DNA of 64,000 nt from JAGVSR01 sp964589785 (GTDB lineage: Bacteria > Pseudomonadota > Alphaproteobacteria > Rhizobiales > Hyphomicrobiaceae), in contig CAZPUQ010000005.1 of NCBI GenBank assembly GCA_964589785.1, positions 1-64,000 of the forward strand. The letters are read 5' to 3'. Position 1 is the first letter of the stretch. Each line of letters begins with the position of its first letter. Positions 33,481 through 44,363 of the stretch are shown in pieces. Below the pieces are notes generated by a model. The model made no database searches. It had not been told where the DNA came from and saw nothing but the letters and a program-made list of their open reading frames with translations. The translations under genes and the position numbers were made by a program.

Positions 33481-34878
33481 TCAGATGTGGATCGCGCGCT
33501 TGCCGACGGCGAGAGCGGCCTCTTTCACCGCTTCCGTCAGCGTGGGATGGGCATGGCACGTCCGCGCCAGGTCCTCCGCCGAGCCGCCGAACTCCATCAG
33601 GACCGCAGCCTCGGCGATCATCTCGCCGGCGTGAGGCCCGATGATGTGCACGCCGAGCACGCGATCGGTCGCCGCATCGGCGAGCACCTTCACGAAGCCG
33701 TCGGTCGTCCGGTTGACCTTTGCCCGCCCGTTGGCCGTGAACGGGAACTTGCCGGCCGTGTAGGCAATCCCGGCGGCCTTCAGGTCGTCCTCCGTCTTGC
33801 CGACGCTCGCAACCTCCGGTGCGGTATAGATGACGCTCGGGATCACGTCGTAGTTCACATGGCCCGCCTGGCCGGCGAGGATCTCGGCAACGGCGACGCC
33901 CTCGTCCTCGGCCTTGTGGGCGAGCATCGGGCCCGCGATCACGTCGCCGATGGCATAGACGCCGGCAACGCTCGTCTCGAAGTTCTGATCGACCTCGATG
34001 CAGCCCTTCTTGTCGACGGCGACGCCCGCCTCCTCCAGGCCGAGGCCGTGCGTATAGGGCTTGCGCCCGATAGCCACGAGCACGGCATCGGCCTCCAGAG
34101 TTTCCGCGGTGCCGTCGCCGGTTGCCGGCACGACGCTCACCGACAGCGCCCCGTTCGTCTCTGCGACGGCCGTTACTTTCTGCGACAGGCGGAATGCGAT
34201 GCCCTGCTTCTCGAGGATGCGCCGGAAGGTCCGCGCGACGTCCGTGTCCATGCCGGGAAGGATGCGATCGAGATATTCGACGACCGTGACCGCAGAGCCG
34301 AGCCGCCGCCACACAGAGCCGAGCTCCAGGCCGATCACGCCGGCGCCGATCACGAGGAGGCGCTTCGGGACGCTTTCAAATGCCAGCGCGCCGGTCGAGG
34401 AGACGACCTTCCTCTCGTCGATGGCGACGCCGGGCAGGGTCATGACGTCGGAGCCGGTGGCGATCACGATAGCCTTGGCATCGAGCGTCGAGGTCTCGCC
34501 GTTGATGAAGGTGATGCCGACCTTGCCCGGTCCGACGATGCGTCCGGTGCCGTGGAAGCTCTGGATCTTGTTCTTCTTGAGCAGGTAGGCGACACCGTCG
34601 ACATTGCCCTTCACGCCCTCGTCCTTGAAGGCGAGCATGCGGGCGAGGTCGAGCGTGGGCTTGACGTCGATGCCCATCGCCGCGAAGCCGTGCCCCGCCT
34701 CGGCATAGAGCTCGGAGGCATGCAGCAGCGCCTTCGACGGGATGCAGCCCACGTTCAGGCACGTCCCGCCGTGCGTGGGCCGTTTCTCCACGACGGCGAC
34801 GTTCAGGCCCAACTGTGCGGCGCGAATGGCGCAGACATAGCCGCCGGGGCCGGTACCGATTACGACAAGGTCAAACAT
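33481..34878 (-). CDS. lpdA: Dihydrolipoyl dehydrogenase (E3)
   Basis: This 465-residue flavoprotein reoxidises the lipoyl arm of 2-oxoglutarate (and other) dehydrogenase complexes with NAD+. FAD fold MFDLVVIGTGPGGYVCAIRA, active disulfide GGTCLNVGCIPSKALL, NAD fold VIGAGVIGLELGSVW, second FAD motif YAIGDVIAGPMLAHKAEDEG, and the His-Glu dyad in HIIGPHAGEMIAEA are all present. It lies 98 bases after sucB on the same strand, so it is likely the dedicated E3 of the 2-oxoglutarate complex. Confidence 0.97.
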   Translation of the reverse strand: MFDLVVIGTGPGGYVCAIRAAQLGLNVAVVEKRPTHGGTCLNVGCIPSKALLHASELYAEAGHGFAAMGIDVKPTLDLARMLAFKDEGVKGNVDGVAYLLKKNKIQSFHGTGRIVGPGKVGITFINGETSTLDAKAIVIATGSDVMTLPGVAIDERKVVSSTGALAFESVPKRLLVIGAGVIGLELGSVWRRLGSAVTVVEYLDRILPGMDTDVARTFRRILEKQGIAFRLSQKVTAVAETNGALSVSVVPATGDGTAETLEADAVLVAIGRKPYTHGLGLEEAGVAVDKKGCIEVDQNFETSVAGVYAIGDVIAGPMLAHKAEDEGVAVAEILAGQAGHVNYDVIPSVIYTAPEVASVGKTEDDLKAAGIAYTAGKFPFTANGRAKVNRTTDGFVKVLADAATDRVLGVHIIGPHAGEMIAEAAVLMEFGGSAEDLARTCHAHPTLTEAVKEAALAVGKRAIHI

Positions 34879-34976
34879 GCGTCGGGATCTCGCTTGCTGG
34901 AGCTAGGGTCGGGCGGGAGCGCGGGGACGCGGGCGGACGAACCCCGCACCGGCCGGCAGCAGCTTCGCCCATGGGC

Positions 34977-36260
34977 CTAGAGCTCGAGAATGAACCGCTG
35001 GGGATCTTCAAGGCACTCTTTCACGCGCACGAGGAAGGTCACCGCCTCCTTGCCGTCCACGACGCGGTGATCGTAGCTGAGCGCCAGGTACATCATGGGC
35101 CGCGCGAGGATCTGGCCGTTCCTGACGACGGGCCGCTCCTCGATGCGGTGCATGCCGAGAATGCCCGACTGTGGCGCATTGAGAATCGGCGTGGACAGCA
35201 TCGAGCCGTAGACGCCGCCGTTCGAGATGGTGAAGGTGCCGCCCTGCATGTCCTCGATGGAGAGCTTGCCGTCGCGGGCGCGGCGGCCGAACTCGGAAAT
35301 TGCGATCTCGATCTCGGCGAGCGACATGCGGTCGGCGTCCCTCAGCACCGGCACGACCAGGCCGCGCTCGGTGCCGACCGCGACGCCGATGTGGTAGTAG
35401 TTCTTGTAGACGATGTCGTCGCCGTCGATCTCGGCGTTGACGGCGGGGATCTCGCGCAGCGCCTGCACGCAGGCCTTCACGAAGAACCCCATGAAGCCGA
35501 GCTTCACGCCGTGGCGCTTCTCGAAGAGGTCCTTGTATTGCGACCGGAGCGCCATGACCGCGCTCATGTCAACGTCGTTGAACGTGGTCAGCATCGCCGC
35601 GGTGTTCTGGGCATCCTTGAGACGCCGCGCGATGGTCTGGCGCAGCCGCGTCATCCGCACCCGTTCCTCGCGGCCCGGCTCGCCGACGGTGGTGGGAACG
35701 CGCAGCTCCTGGACTGGCACGGGAACGGGCGTCGAGGGGCTTTCGCGCGGCTCGAACGCGGTCGGCGACGGCTGTGGCGCAGGCGACGAGGGTCGGGCGG
35801 CCGCTGCGGCGACCGCGTCTTCCTTGAGCACCTGACCGCGACGGCCCGATCCGGCAACGTCCGCTGCCTCCACGCCGGCCTCCGCAAGGATCTTGCGAGC
35901 CGAGGGCGACGGCGGAGGTGCGGGTGCGGGCTTGGACGCCTTCGCCGGAGCTGCGGCCTTCGGAGGCTCCGTCTTTATCGGTGCTTTCGCCGGCGCGGCG
36001 GGAGACGCCGTGGCTCCCGCGCCGCTTTCCCGCAACGCGCCGAGCAAAGCCCCGATCGCAACCGTCGATCCCTGGTTCGCCAGGATGTCGGCCAGCACGC
36101 CGGCGGCAGGGGCCGGCACCTCGACCGTCACTTTGTCGGTTTCGAGCTCGACCAGCGGCTCGTCGGCCTTCACCGCTTCGCCGGGTTTTTTGAACCAGCG
36201 GCCCACGGTGGCCTCCGTGATCGATTCGCCCAGCACCGGAACCTTGATCTCGATCGTCAT
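34977..36260 (-). CDS. sucB: 2-oxoglutarate dehydrogenase E2 (dihydrolipoyl succinyltransferase)
   Basis: This 427-residue core enzyme of the 2-oxoglutarate complex has an N-terminal lipoyl domain with the lipoylated lysine in ELETDKVTVEVPAP and an alanine/proline-rich linker. A peripheral-subunit-binding domain (SARKILAEAGVEAADVAGSG) follows, then the catalytic domain with SYDHRVVDGKEAVTFL. ATG at 36260 begins MTIEIKVPVLGES, the standard N-terminus. It is 52 bases after sucA. Confidence 0.97.
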   Translation of the reverse strand: MTIEIKVPVLGESITEATVGRWFKKPGEAVKADEPLVELETDKVTVEVPAPAAGVLADILANQGSTVAIGALLGALRESGAGATASPAAPAKAPIKTEPPKAAAPAKASKPAPAPPPSPSARKILAEAGVEAADVAGSGRRGQVLKEDAVAAAAARPSSPAPQPSPTAFEPRESPSTPVPVPVQELRVPTTVGEPGREERVRMTRLRQTIARRLKDAQNTAAMLTTFNDVDMSAVMALRSQYKDLFEKRHGVKLGFMGFFVKACVQALREIPAVNAEIDGDDIVYKNYYHIGVAVGTERGLVVPVLRDADRMSLAEIEIAISEFGRRARDGKLSIEDMQGGTFTISNGGVYGSMLSTPILNAPQSGILGMHRIEERPVVRNGQILARPMMYLALSYDHRVVDGKEAVTFLVRVKECLEDPQRFILEL

Positions 36261-36312
36261 GCGCGTCCTCGCCGTCCCTCGGGGCCACCGTCGCAGCCCC
36301 GTCTGCACGATT

Positions 36313-39303
36313 CTACCTGGCCGTCCCCTTCAGTGCCTCGTTCACCAGCGCCGCCTGCTCCGCCAGATGCTTGCTGAGCAGCCCGGTCGCCGGCGAGGCC
36401 GCCGCCGCACGGCCCGCGTAGCGCGGCCGCCGGTGGATGTAGCCGAGGTGCGTCAGCACCCACTCGATGTTGGCATCCATGAAATGCCAGGCGCCCATGT
36501 TCTTGGGCTCCTCCTGGCACCACACGATCTCGGCAAACTTGAAGCGGCCGAGCTCGTTGATGAGGGCGCGTGCCGGGAACGGGTAGAGCTGCTCGACGCG
36601 CAGCAGGTAGACGTCGTCGATGCCCTGCGCCTCGCGCATCTCGTAGAGGTCGTAGTAGACCTTGCCCGAGCACAGCACGACGCGGATGATCTGGTCGTCG
36701 GGAACGAGCTTGATCTTCTCGCCCGGCCGCGTCTGCGCATCGTCGAGCAGGAGACGCTGGAACGAGGTGTGCGGCCCCAGCTCCTCCAACCGCGAGACGA
36801 CGCGCTTGTGCCTGAGGAGCGACTTCGGCGTCATGAGGATCAGCGGCTTGCGGAACTTGCGCAGGACCTGCCGGCGCAGGATGTGGAAGTAGTTGGCCGG
36901 CGTCGTGCAGTTGGCGACCTGCCAGTTGTCCTCGGCGCACAACTGCAGGAAGCGCTCGAGCCGCGCGGAGGAATGCTCCGGACCCTGGCCCTCGAAACCG
37001 TGCGGCAGCAGGCAGACGAGACCCGACATGCGCAGCCACTTGCGCTCGGCGGAGGAGAGGAACTGGTCGAAGATGACCTGCGCGCCGTTGGCGAAATCGC
37101 CGAACTGCGCTTCCCACATCACGAGCGCATTGGGCTCGGCGAGCGAGTAGCCGTACTCGAAGCCCAGCACCGCCTCTTCCGACAGCATCGAGTTGATGAC
37201 CTCGAATTTCGCCTGGTCGGGTGCCACGAACTTCAACGGCGTATAGCGCCGCTCCGTCTCCTGGTCGATCAGCACGCAGTGGCGTTGGGAGAAGGTGCCG
37301 CGCTCGCTGTCCTGGCCCGAGAGGCGGACGGCGTAGCCTTCCTTCAGGAGCGATCCGAACGACAGCGCCTCGGCCATCGCCCAGTCGATGCCCTGGCCGC
37401 TCTCCACCATCTCGCGGCGGCGCTCCATCAGCTTCACGATGGTCCTGTGCGCGCGCAGCTCGTTGGGGATCGCCGTGATCTGGCGGCCGACGTGGCGCAG
37501 CGTCTCGACATCGACGCCCGTCGCCGTCACGAGATCGTCCTCGCCGGCGCGCTGCATCCCTGCCCAGCGGCCGTCGAGCCAGTCGGCCTTGTTCGGCTTG
37601 AACGTCTCGGCCGCGTGGAACTCGTCGTCGAGACGGGCGCGGAACGCCTGGCGCATGTCCTCGACCTCGCCCGACGCGATGACGCCCTCCTCGACCAAGC
37701 GCTTGCCGTAGACCTCGACGACGGTCGAATGCGCCTTGATCCTCTTGTACATCAAGGGCTGCGTGAACATCGGCTCGTCGCTCTCGTTGTGACCGAAGCG
37801 GCGGTAGCAGAACATATCGATGACGACCGGCTTCTGGAATCGCTGCCGGTACTCGATCGCGATCTTCGCGCAGTGGACGACGGCCTCGGGATCGTCGCCG
37901 TTCACGTGCAGGATCGGCGCCTCGACGAGGCGCGCCACATCCGAGCAGTAAGGCGAGGAGCGCGAATAGCGCGGGCTTGTCGTGAAGCCGATCTGGTTGT
38001 TGATGATGAAATGGATCGAGCCGCCGGTCCGGTGTCCCTTGAGGCCGGACAGACCGAAGCATTCGGCCACCACGCCCTGGCCGGCGAAGGCGGCGTCGCC
38101 GTGGATCAGGAGCGGCAGGATCGGCGTGCGGTCGCCGGGGTCGCAGCCGTACTGGTCCTGCTTGGCGCGGACCTTGCCGAGAACGACGGGATCGACGATC
38201 TCGAGGTGCGACGGATTGGCGGTCAGCGAGAGATGCACGTTGTTGCCGTCGAACGACCGGTCGGACGAGGCACCGAGGTGATATTTCACATCGCCCGAGC
38301 CCTCGACGTCGTCGGGCTTGAACGAGCCGCCCTTGAACTCGTTGAAGATGGCACGCAGCGGCTTGCCGAGCACGTTGCCGAGAACGTTGAGGCGGCCGCG
38401 GTGGGCCATGCCGAAGACGATCTCCTTCACGCCGAGCTGGCCGCCGCGCTTGATGATCTGCTCGAGCGCCGGGATCATGGCCTCGGCGCCGTCGAGGCCG
38501 AAGCGCTTGGTGCCCGTATACTTGATGTCGCAGAACTTCTCGAAGAGCTCCGCCTCGATGAGCTTGTTCAGGATCGCGCGCTTGCCGGGCACCGTGAAGT
38601 TGATGCCCTTCTCCTCGCCTTCGACGCGCTGCTGCAGCCAGGATTTCTGCGCCGGGTTCGTGATGTGCATGAACTGGTAGCCGATCTTGCGGCAGTAGGT
38701 GCGGCGCAGGATCGACAGGATCTGGCGGACGGTCGCGAACTCCAGCCCGAGGTAGCGGTCGATGAAGACCGGGCGGTCGAGATCGGCCTCGGTGAAGCCG
38801 TAGGTCTCCGCGCGCAATTCCTTGTGCACGTTGCGCTCGGCGATTCCGAGCGGATCGAGATCGGCCGCCAGATGGCCCATGACGCGGTAGGCGCGGATCA
38901 GCATGAGGGCGCGGATGGAATCCTGCGTCGCGCGGACGGACGCGGCGGGCGAAAGCTCCACGCCCGCCTGGTGGGACCGTTGCTGCAGTCGTGCGCGGAT
39001 CGCGGACTCGGCCGGCCCGTCATCGCCGGTCAGCGCCGCAATGAGATCGTCGTGAGCGGTGAGCTCGGAGACCGGCACGCCCCAGGACGGGCCGCCGTTG
39101 CCGCTGACGACGGGGATCGACCGGTCGTCGACGCGGGTGCGCTGGCGCTCCTCCTTCAGGCTCTCGAAGAAATGCCGCCACTCATCGGAGACAGAGCCGG
39201 GATTATGCTCGTACTGCTCCTGAAGGTCTTCGATGTAGGACGCATTCGTCCCCTGCAAGAACGATGTCTTGAGGAAATGCTCGTTGCGCGCGTGGCGTGT
39301 CAT
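36313..39303 (-). CDS. sucA: 2-oxoglutarate dehydrogenase E1 component
   Basis: This 996-residue thiamine-diphosphate enzyme decarboxylates 2-oxoglutarate and passes the succinyl group to E2. The N-terminal E2-contact motif region (NASYIEDLQEQYEHNPGSV), YRVMGHLAADLDPLG, GMAHRGRLNVLGNVLGKPL, GDAAFAGQGVVAECFGLS and the transketolase-like C-terminal domain (FEYGYSLAEPNALVMWEAQF) are all intact. Start at 39303 (MTRHARNEHFLKTSFL) fits the family. A 270-base spacer separates it from sucD, so it may have its own promoter. Confidence 0.98.
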   Translation of the reverse strand: MTRHARNEHFLKTSFLQGTNASYIEDLQEQYEHNPGSVSDEWRHFFESLKEERQRTRVDDRSIPVVSGNGGPSWGVPVSELTAHDDLIAALTGDDGPAESAIRARLQQRSHQAGVELSPAASVRATQDSIRALMLIRAYRVMGHLAADLDPLGIAERNVHKELRAETYGFTEADLDRPVFIDRYLGLEFATVRQILSILRRTYCRKIGYQFMHITNPAQKSWLQQRVEGEEKGINFTVPGKRAILNKLIEAELFEKFCDIKYTGTKRFGLDGAEAMIPALEQIIKRGGQLGVKEIVFGMAHRGRLNVLGNVLGKPLRAIFNEFKGGSFKPDDVEGSGDVKYHLGASSDRSFDGNNVHLSLTANPSHLEIVDPVVLGKVRAKQDQYGCDPGDRTPILPLLIHGDAAFAGQGVVAECFGLSGLKGHRTGGSIHFIINNQIGFTTSPRYSRSSPYCSDVARLVEAPILHVNGDDPEAVVHCAKIAIEYRQRFQKPVVIDMFCYRRFGHNESDEPMFTQPLMYKRIKAHSTVVEVYGKRLVEEGVIASGEVEDMRQAFRARLDDEFHAAETFKPNKADWLDGRWAGMQRAGEDDLVTATGVDVETLRHVGRQITAIPNELRAHRTIVKLMERRREMVESGQGIDWAMAEALSFGSLLKEGYAVRLSGQDSERGTFSQRHCVLIDQETERRYTPLKFVAPDQAKFEVINSMLSEEAVLGFEYGYSLAEPNALVMWEAQFGDFANGAQVIFDQFLSSAERKWLRMSGLVCLLPHGFEGQGPEHSSARLERFLQLCAEDNWQVANCTTPANYFHILRRQVLRKFRKPLILMTPKSLLRHKRVVSRLEELGPHTSFQRLLLDDAQTRPGEKIKLVPDDQIIRVVLCSGKVYYDLYEMREAQGIDDVYLLRVEQLYPFPARALINELGRFKFAEIVWCQEEPKNMGAWHFMDANIEWVLTHLGYIHRRPRYAGRAAAASPATGLLSKHLAEQAALVNEALKGTAR

Positions 39304-39481
39304 CGGGTCTGTCCTGGATGGGCACGTGAGATCACCCGTCGGGGAACGCGGCGGGACTGAACGGCACCGGCGCCGCCGCGCGGCCTGAGGGCCGTGCAAG
39401 GCGGATCACCGGGCTGTCGTTGCTGCGGTGCAGCGTCTGGACCCTACTCCGTTTGCGACGGCCTTATAAGACCATCGAAAG

Positions 39482-39513
39482 TGCAGGAGGCGCACGATTT
39501 ATAGGCTCCTGCA
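39482..39513. repeat. Inverted repeat in the sucD-sucA spacer
   Basis: The perfect 8-base arms TGCAGGAG (39482-39489) and CTCCTGCA (39506-39513) flank an AT-richer 16-base centre that holds a minus-strand TATAAA. Another TATAAG-like element lies nearer sucA. The 270-base spacer 39304-39573 contains no gene. Confidence 0.45.
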
Positions 39514-39573
39514 ACCCGAACCGGGAATGCCGCGACGCCGCCGTCACCTGCAGCGCCGCGTTCCAGCAATTTC

Positions 39574-40473
<900 letters not shown>

Positions 40474-40475
40474 CG

Positions 40476-41675
40476 TCAGGCAGCCTTCTTCACTTCGGCG
40501 GTGATCTTGCGGGCGGCGTCGGCGAGATCGTCGGCGGGGACGATTTTGAGGCCGGATTCAGCAAGCATTTTCTTCCCGAGCTCGACGTTGGTGCCTTCCA
40601 GCCGCACGACGAGCGGGACCGTGATCGCCATCTCGCGCGCTGCCGCGATCACGCCTTCCGCGATGGTGTCGCAGCGCATGATGCCGCCGAAGATGTTGAC
40701 CAGGATGCCCTTCACCGACGGGTCGGCGAGGATGAGCTTGAAGGCCTCGCGGACCTTTTCCTTCGAGGCGCCGCCGCCGACGTCGAGGAAGTTCGCCGGC
40801 TCCGCGCCGTAGAGCTTGATGATGTCCATGGTTGCCATGGCGAGGCCGGCGCCGTTGACGAGGCAGCCGATCGTGCCGTCGAGCTTGATGAAGGCGAGGT
40901 CGTGCTTGGAAGCCTCGATCTCGGTCGGCTCCTCCTCGGTGAGGTCGCGCATGGCGACGATCTCCGGGTGGCGGAAGAGCGCGTTGCTGTCGAAGTTCAT
41001 CTTGCCGTCGAGCGCGATGAGGCTGCCGTCCTTCGTCACGACGAGCGGGTTGATCTCCAGAAGGCTCATGTCCTTCTCGAGGAACATCCGGTAAAGGTTG
41101 CCGGCCATCGCCTGCATCTGCTTGGCCGCCTCGCCCTTGAGGCCGAGCGCGAAGGCGATCTTGCGGCCGTGGAAGGGCTGGAAGCCGGCGGCCGGATCGA
41201 CCGACATCGTGAAGATCTTCTCGGGCGTGTCGTGGGCGACCTTCTCGATGTCCATGCCGCCCTCGGTCGACGCGATGAAGGCGACGCGCGAGGTGGCACG
41301 GTCGACGAGCATGGAGAGGTAGAGCTCGCAGGCGATCGCCGTGCCGTCCTCGACGTAGAGGCGGCGCACGACCCGGCCGGCATCCCCCGTCTGGACGGTG
41401 ACCAGCGTGCGGCCGAGCATCTCGCCGGCGAACTGCTTGACCTCGTCGATCGACTTGGCGAGGCGGACGCCGCCCTTCTCGCCGGCGCCCTTCTCCTTGA
41501 AGGTGCCCTTTCCTCGGCCGCCGGCGTGGATCTGCGCCTTCACGACCCAGACCGGTCCCGGAAGCTGCCGAGCCGCTGCGACGGCCTCCTCGACGGTGAA
41601 CGCGGCCCCCCCCTTGCCCGTGGGGATGCCGTACTGGCGATAGAGCTCCTTCGCCTGATGCTCGTGGATATTCAT
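40476..41675 (-). CDS. sucC: Succinyl-CoA synthetase, beta subunit
   Basis: This 399-residue ATP-grasp subunit provides nucleotide specificity. It starts MNIHEHQAKELYRQYGIP. AQIHAGGRGKGTFKEKG, GCLVNGAGLAMATMDIIKLY and FGGIMRCDTIAEGVI are family landmarks. ATG at 41675 gives the canonical start; the upstream extension is not conserved. It lies 141 bases downstream of mdh and immediately before sucD. Confidence 0.98.
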   Translation of the reverse strand: MNIHEHQAKELYRQYGIPTGKGGAAFTVEEAVAAARQLPGPVWVVKAQIHAGGRGKGTFKEKGAGEKGGVRLAKSIDEVKQFAGEMLGRTLVTVQTGDAGRVVRRLYVEDGTAIACELYLSMLVDRATSRVAFIASTEGGMDIEKVAHDTPEKIFTMSVDPAAGFQPFHGRKIAFALGLKGEAAKQMQAMAGNLYRMFLEKDMSLLEINPLVVTKDGSLIALDGKMNFDSNALFRHPEIVAMRDLTEEEPTEIEASKHDLAFIKLDGTIGCLVNGAGLAMATMDIIKLYGAEPANFLDVGGGASKEKVREAFKLILADPSVKGILVNIFGGIMRCDTIAEGVIAAAREMAITVPLVVRLEGTNVELGKKMLAESGLKIVPADDLADAARKITAEVKKAA

Positions 41676-41816
41676 GGCGCTCCTGGGCGTTGCAATGAAT
41701 CGCGTGGAATGGATGTCTAAGTGCGAGGGCGGCGCTCCGGCCACCCCCGAACGGGCCGGCAGGTCCTACCCTCCGGGGCACGACGGCGATACGGCACGCG
41801 GCCCGGCAACGTCGGA

Positions 41817-42782
41817 TCAGGCCCCGAGCGGGGGATTGACCTGGACGCAGGCATCGACGAGGCCCTTCACGGACTCGACCGACCGCATGAGCATCTGCCG
41901 CTCGGACGAATTGAGGTCGATCTCGATGATGCGCTCCACGCCGCCCGAGCCGATGATCACCGGGACGCCGACATACAGGCCCTTCACGCCGTACTCGCCG
42001 TTGAGATAGGCGGCGCAGGGCACGACACGCTTCTTGTCCTTGAGGAAGCTCTCGGCCATTGCGATGGCCGACGCCGCCGGGGCGTAGTAGGCCGAGCCGG
42101 TCTTCAAGAGCGCCACGATCTCGCCGCCGCCCTTACGCGTGCGGTCGACGATCTGATCGACGCGGTCCTGGCGGATCCAGCCCATCTTCACGAGGTCGGG
42201 AAGGGGGACGCCGCCGACGGTCGAGTAGCGCACCAGCGGCACCATGTCGTCGCCGTGACCCCCGAGCACGAAGGCGGCGACGTCCTCCACGGAGACCTTG
42301 AACTCGTCAGCCAGGAAGTGGCGGAAGCGGGCGGTGTCGAGCACGCCGGCCATGCCGCAGACCATGTTGCGCGGCAGGCCGGAGAACTTCTGCAGCGCCC
42401 AGACCATGGCGTCGAGCGGATTTGTGATCACGATGACGAACGCATTGGGCGCGTATTTGCGGATGCCCGCGCCCACCTGCTCCATGACCTTGAGGTTGAT
42501 GCCGATAAGATCGTCGCGGCTCATGCCGGGCTTGCGCGGCACCCCGGCGGTGACGATGCACACGCTGGCGCCTTCGATATCGGAGTAGGCGTTGGTGCCC
42601 TTGAGATTGCAGTCGAAGCCGTCCACCGCCCCCGACTGCGCGATGTCGAGCGACTTGCCCTGGGGGAGGCCGTCCGCGATGTCGAACAGGACGACGTCGC
42701 CGAGCTCCTTCAGTCCGATCAGGTGGGCCAGCGTTCCGCCGATCATGCCGCCGCCGATCAGGGCAATCTTCGTACGCGCCAT
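41817..42782 (-). CDS. mdh: Malate dehydrogenase
   Basis: This 321-residue lactate-dehydrogenase-like malate dehydrogenase oxidises malate to oxaloacetate with NAD+. It has the cofactor loop IGGGMIGGTLAHL, the substrate loop GVPRKPGMSRDDL with the arginines, NPLDAMVWALQKFSGLP, and the catalytic histidine in LGGHGDDMVPLVRYS. It appears to be the first gene of the mdh-sucC-sucD-sucA-sucB-lpdA series, an arrangement common in Hyphomicrobiales. Confidence 0.98.
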   Translation of the reverse strand: MARTKIALIGGGMIGGTLAHLIGLKELGDVVLFDIADGLPQGKSLDIAQSGAVDGFDCNLKGTNAYSDIEGASVCIVTAGVPRKPGMSRDDLIGINLKVMEQVGAGIRKYAPNAFVIVITNPLDAMVWALQKFSGLPRNMVCGMAGVLDTARFRHFLADEFKVSVEDVAAFVLGGHGDDMVPLVRYSTVGGVPLPDLVKMGWIRQDRVDQIVDRTRKGGGEIVALLKTGSAYYAPAASAIAMAESFLKDKKRVVPCAAYLNGEYGVKGLYVGVPVIIGSGGVERIIEIDLNSSERQMLMRSVESVKGLVDACVQVNPPLGA

Positions 42783-42907
42783 CGGAAATCGTCCTCCCTC
42801 GCCAGTTCCCGCGGGCCGGTCACGGCCCCGCAGAATTGAAAACCCAACACGAACTCACCACAGGGTGTACGCCCTGCCATCTCGCAGGCGCGAAAACAAC
42901 CTGTCCG

Positions 42908-42936
42908 TTCGTAGGCCGAAACACCGCTCGCCTCAA
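42908..42936 (-). promoter_or_regulatory. Putative promoter of the mdh-suc block
   Basis: On the minus strand TTGAGG (42936-42931) and TACGAA (42913-42908) are separated by 17 bases in the 188-base space between zapE and mdh. A small palindrome, CAGGGTGTACGCCCTG, lies between this site and mdh. Confidence 0.4.
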
Positions 42937-42970
42937 GCCGGTCCCGGAAAATTGCGCACCGGGCGTCTCG

Positions 42971-44083
42971 TCACGCGTCCCGCAGGTCCGCGAGCCTCTG
43001 CTTGAGGTAGGCCTCGCTGCGCATCTCCATCAGGCGCGATGCGGTCCTGACGAACAGGTCCGCCCCGTCGCCGGCCGGATAGAGCGCGTCGGGCTCGGCG
43101 GCGGCGGATGCGATGAGGCAGTTGCCGCGATCGTAGAGCGTGTCGACGAGCGTCACGAAGCGCCGGGCCTCGTTGCGCCGGTCGGGCGTCAGCAGGGGAA
43201 TGTCCTCGACGATGAGGGTCGGATAGGTCCGCGCGAGGGCGAGATAGTCGGCGCCGGCGAGCGGCACCGAGCACAGGTCCGCGAAGGCAAACCGCGCGAT
43301 GCCCTCGGCGGCGAGCGGCACCTTGATCAACCGCCCGTTGCACGCGACCTCCGCGGGAGCACCCGCCGCGGCCGACCCGGCGAGCCGCTCCCAATGCGCG
43401 TCGATCGCCGCCTTGGCTTCGGCATCGGCCGGGTGGAAATAGAGCGGGCGACCCTGCAGCTTGTCGAGCCTGTAGTCCCGCGCGGCATCGACCGCGACAA
43501 CGTCGAGCTTGTCCTTCAAAAGTGCCACGAACGGCAGGAAAAGCTGGCGATTGAGGCCGTTCCAGTAGAGCCGGTCCGGAGGTGCGTTCGAGGTGGCGAC
43601 CACGACGACCCCGCGCTCGAACAGGGCCTTGAACAGGCGCCCGAGGATCATTGCATCGGCGATGTCGGTGACGTGCAGCTCGTCGAAGCAGAGCAGCGGC
43701 GCCTCGCCGGCGATCTCGGCGGCCACGAACGGGATCGGGTCGCCGTCCGTCGTTGCACGCCCGCGCGCGATGCGCTCGTGAACCTCGGCCATGAACTGAT
43801 GGAAGTGGACCCGCCGGCGGGGATTGAAGTCGACCGCCGCATGGAACAGGTCCATCATCATCGTCTTGCCGCGCCCGACGGAGCCGTGAATGTAGAGGCC
43901 CCGCGGCGGCCCGCGGCGGGCAGCCCGCAAGAACGGCAGGCGCGGTGCGCGTTCGGGCCGGTGCCCTTCGAGCTCGACGGCAAGCTGATCGAGGCGGCGG
44001 ACGACGCGGGCCTGCGCGGCGTCGCGGTCGATGAGCCCGCTCGCCAGACGCTGCTCGTAGTCCTGCCAGACACGCCCCGACAT
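42971..44083 (-). CDS. zapE: Cell division protein ZapE (AFG1-like ATPase)
   Basis: This 370-residue AAA+ ATPase of the AFG1/ZapE family is linked to Z-ring constriction in bacteria and protein quality control in mitochondria. Walker A GSVGRGKTMMMDLFH, Walker B PLLCFDELHVTDIADAM, sensor 1 VVVATSNAPPDRLY and the arginine-containing VEDIPLLTPDRRNEARRFV are intact. ATG at 44083 (MSGRVWQDYEQRL) was chosen; the longer frame up to 44326 is not protein-like. It lies upstream of mdh in the same direction, as in other Hyphomicrobiales. Confidence 0.94.
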   Translation of the reverse strand: MSGRVWQDYEQRLASGLIDRDAAQARVVRRLDQLAVELEGHRPERAPRLPFLRAARRGPPRGLYIHGSVGRGKTMMMDLFHAAVDFNPRRRVHFHQFMAEVHERIARGRATTDGDPIPFVAAEIAGEAPLLCFDELHVTDIADAMILGRLFKALFERGVVVVATSNAPPDRLYWNGLNRQLFLPFVALLKDKLDVVAVDAARDYRLDKLQGRPLYFHPADAEAKAAIDAHWERLAGSAAAGAPAEVACNGRLIKVPLAAEGIARFAFADLCSVPLAGADYLALARTYPTLIVEDIPLLTPDRRNEARRFVTLVDTLYDRGNCLIASAAAEPDALYPAGDGADLFVRTASRLMEMRSEAYLKQRLADLRDA

Positions 44084-44363
44084 CGCGCCACCTTTCTTGG
44101 CGCTCGACCTCTGCCGATCGCGCCCACCCGCACAAGCACCTCGCGACCGTATGTCACGACGGCAAGTCGCACAGGAACGTTCGCCTCGCCGCACCGAGGC
44201 GACCGCTTCGCTCGCATCGCAAATTGCAACGATCCGGTGGAAAACTTTCTCCTCACCGTGCATGAGCGAGGCTGTTTTCGCACCGCTCTGCGGCCGCGTG
44301 CAACGCATCGCTTCAACCGCAATCACCGCTGCATGAGTCTAGGCGCCCGGAATCGCTTGCAGA

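Noticed and set aside
35893..39360. An 1155-residue plus-strand open frame
   Set aside because: It is antisense to sucA and part of sucB, with shadow-type composition.
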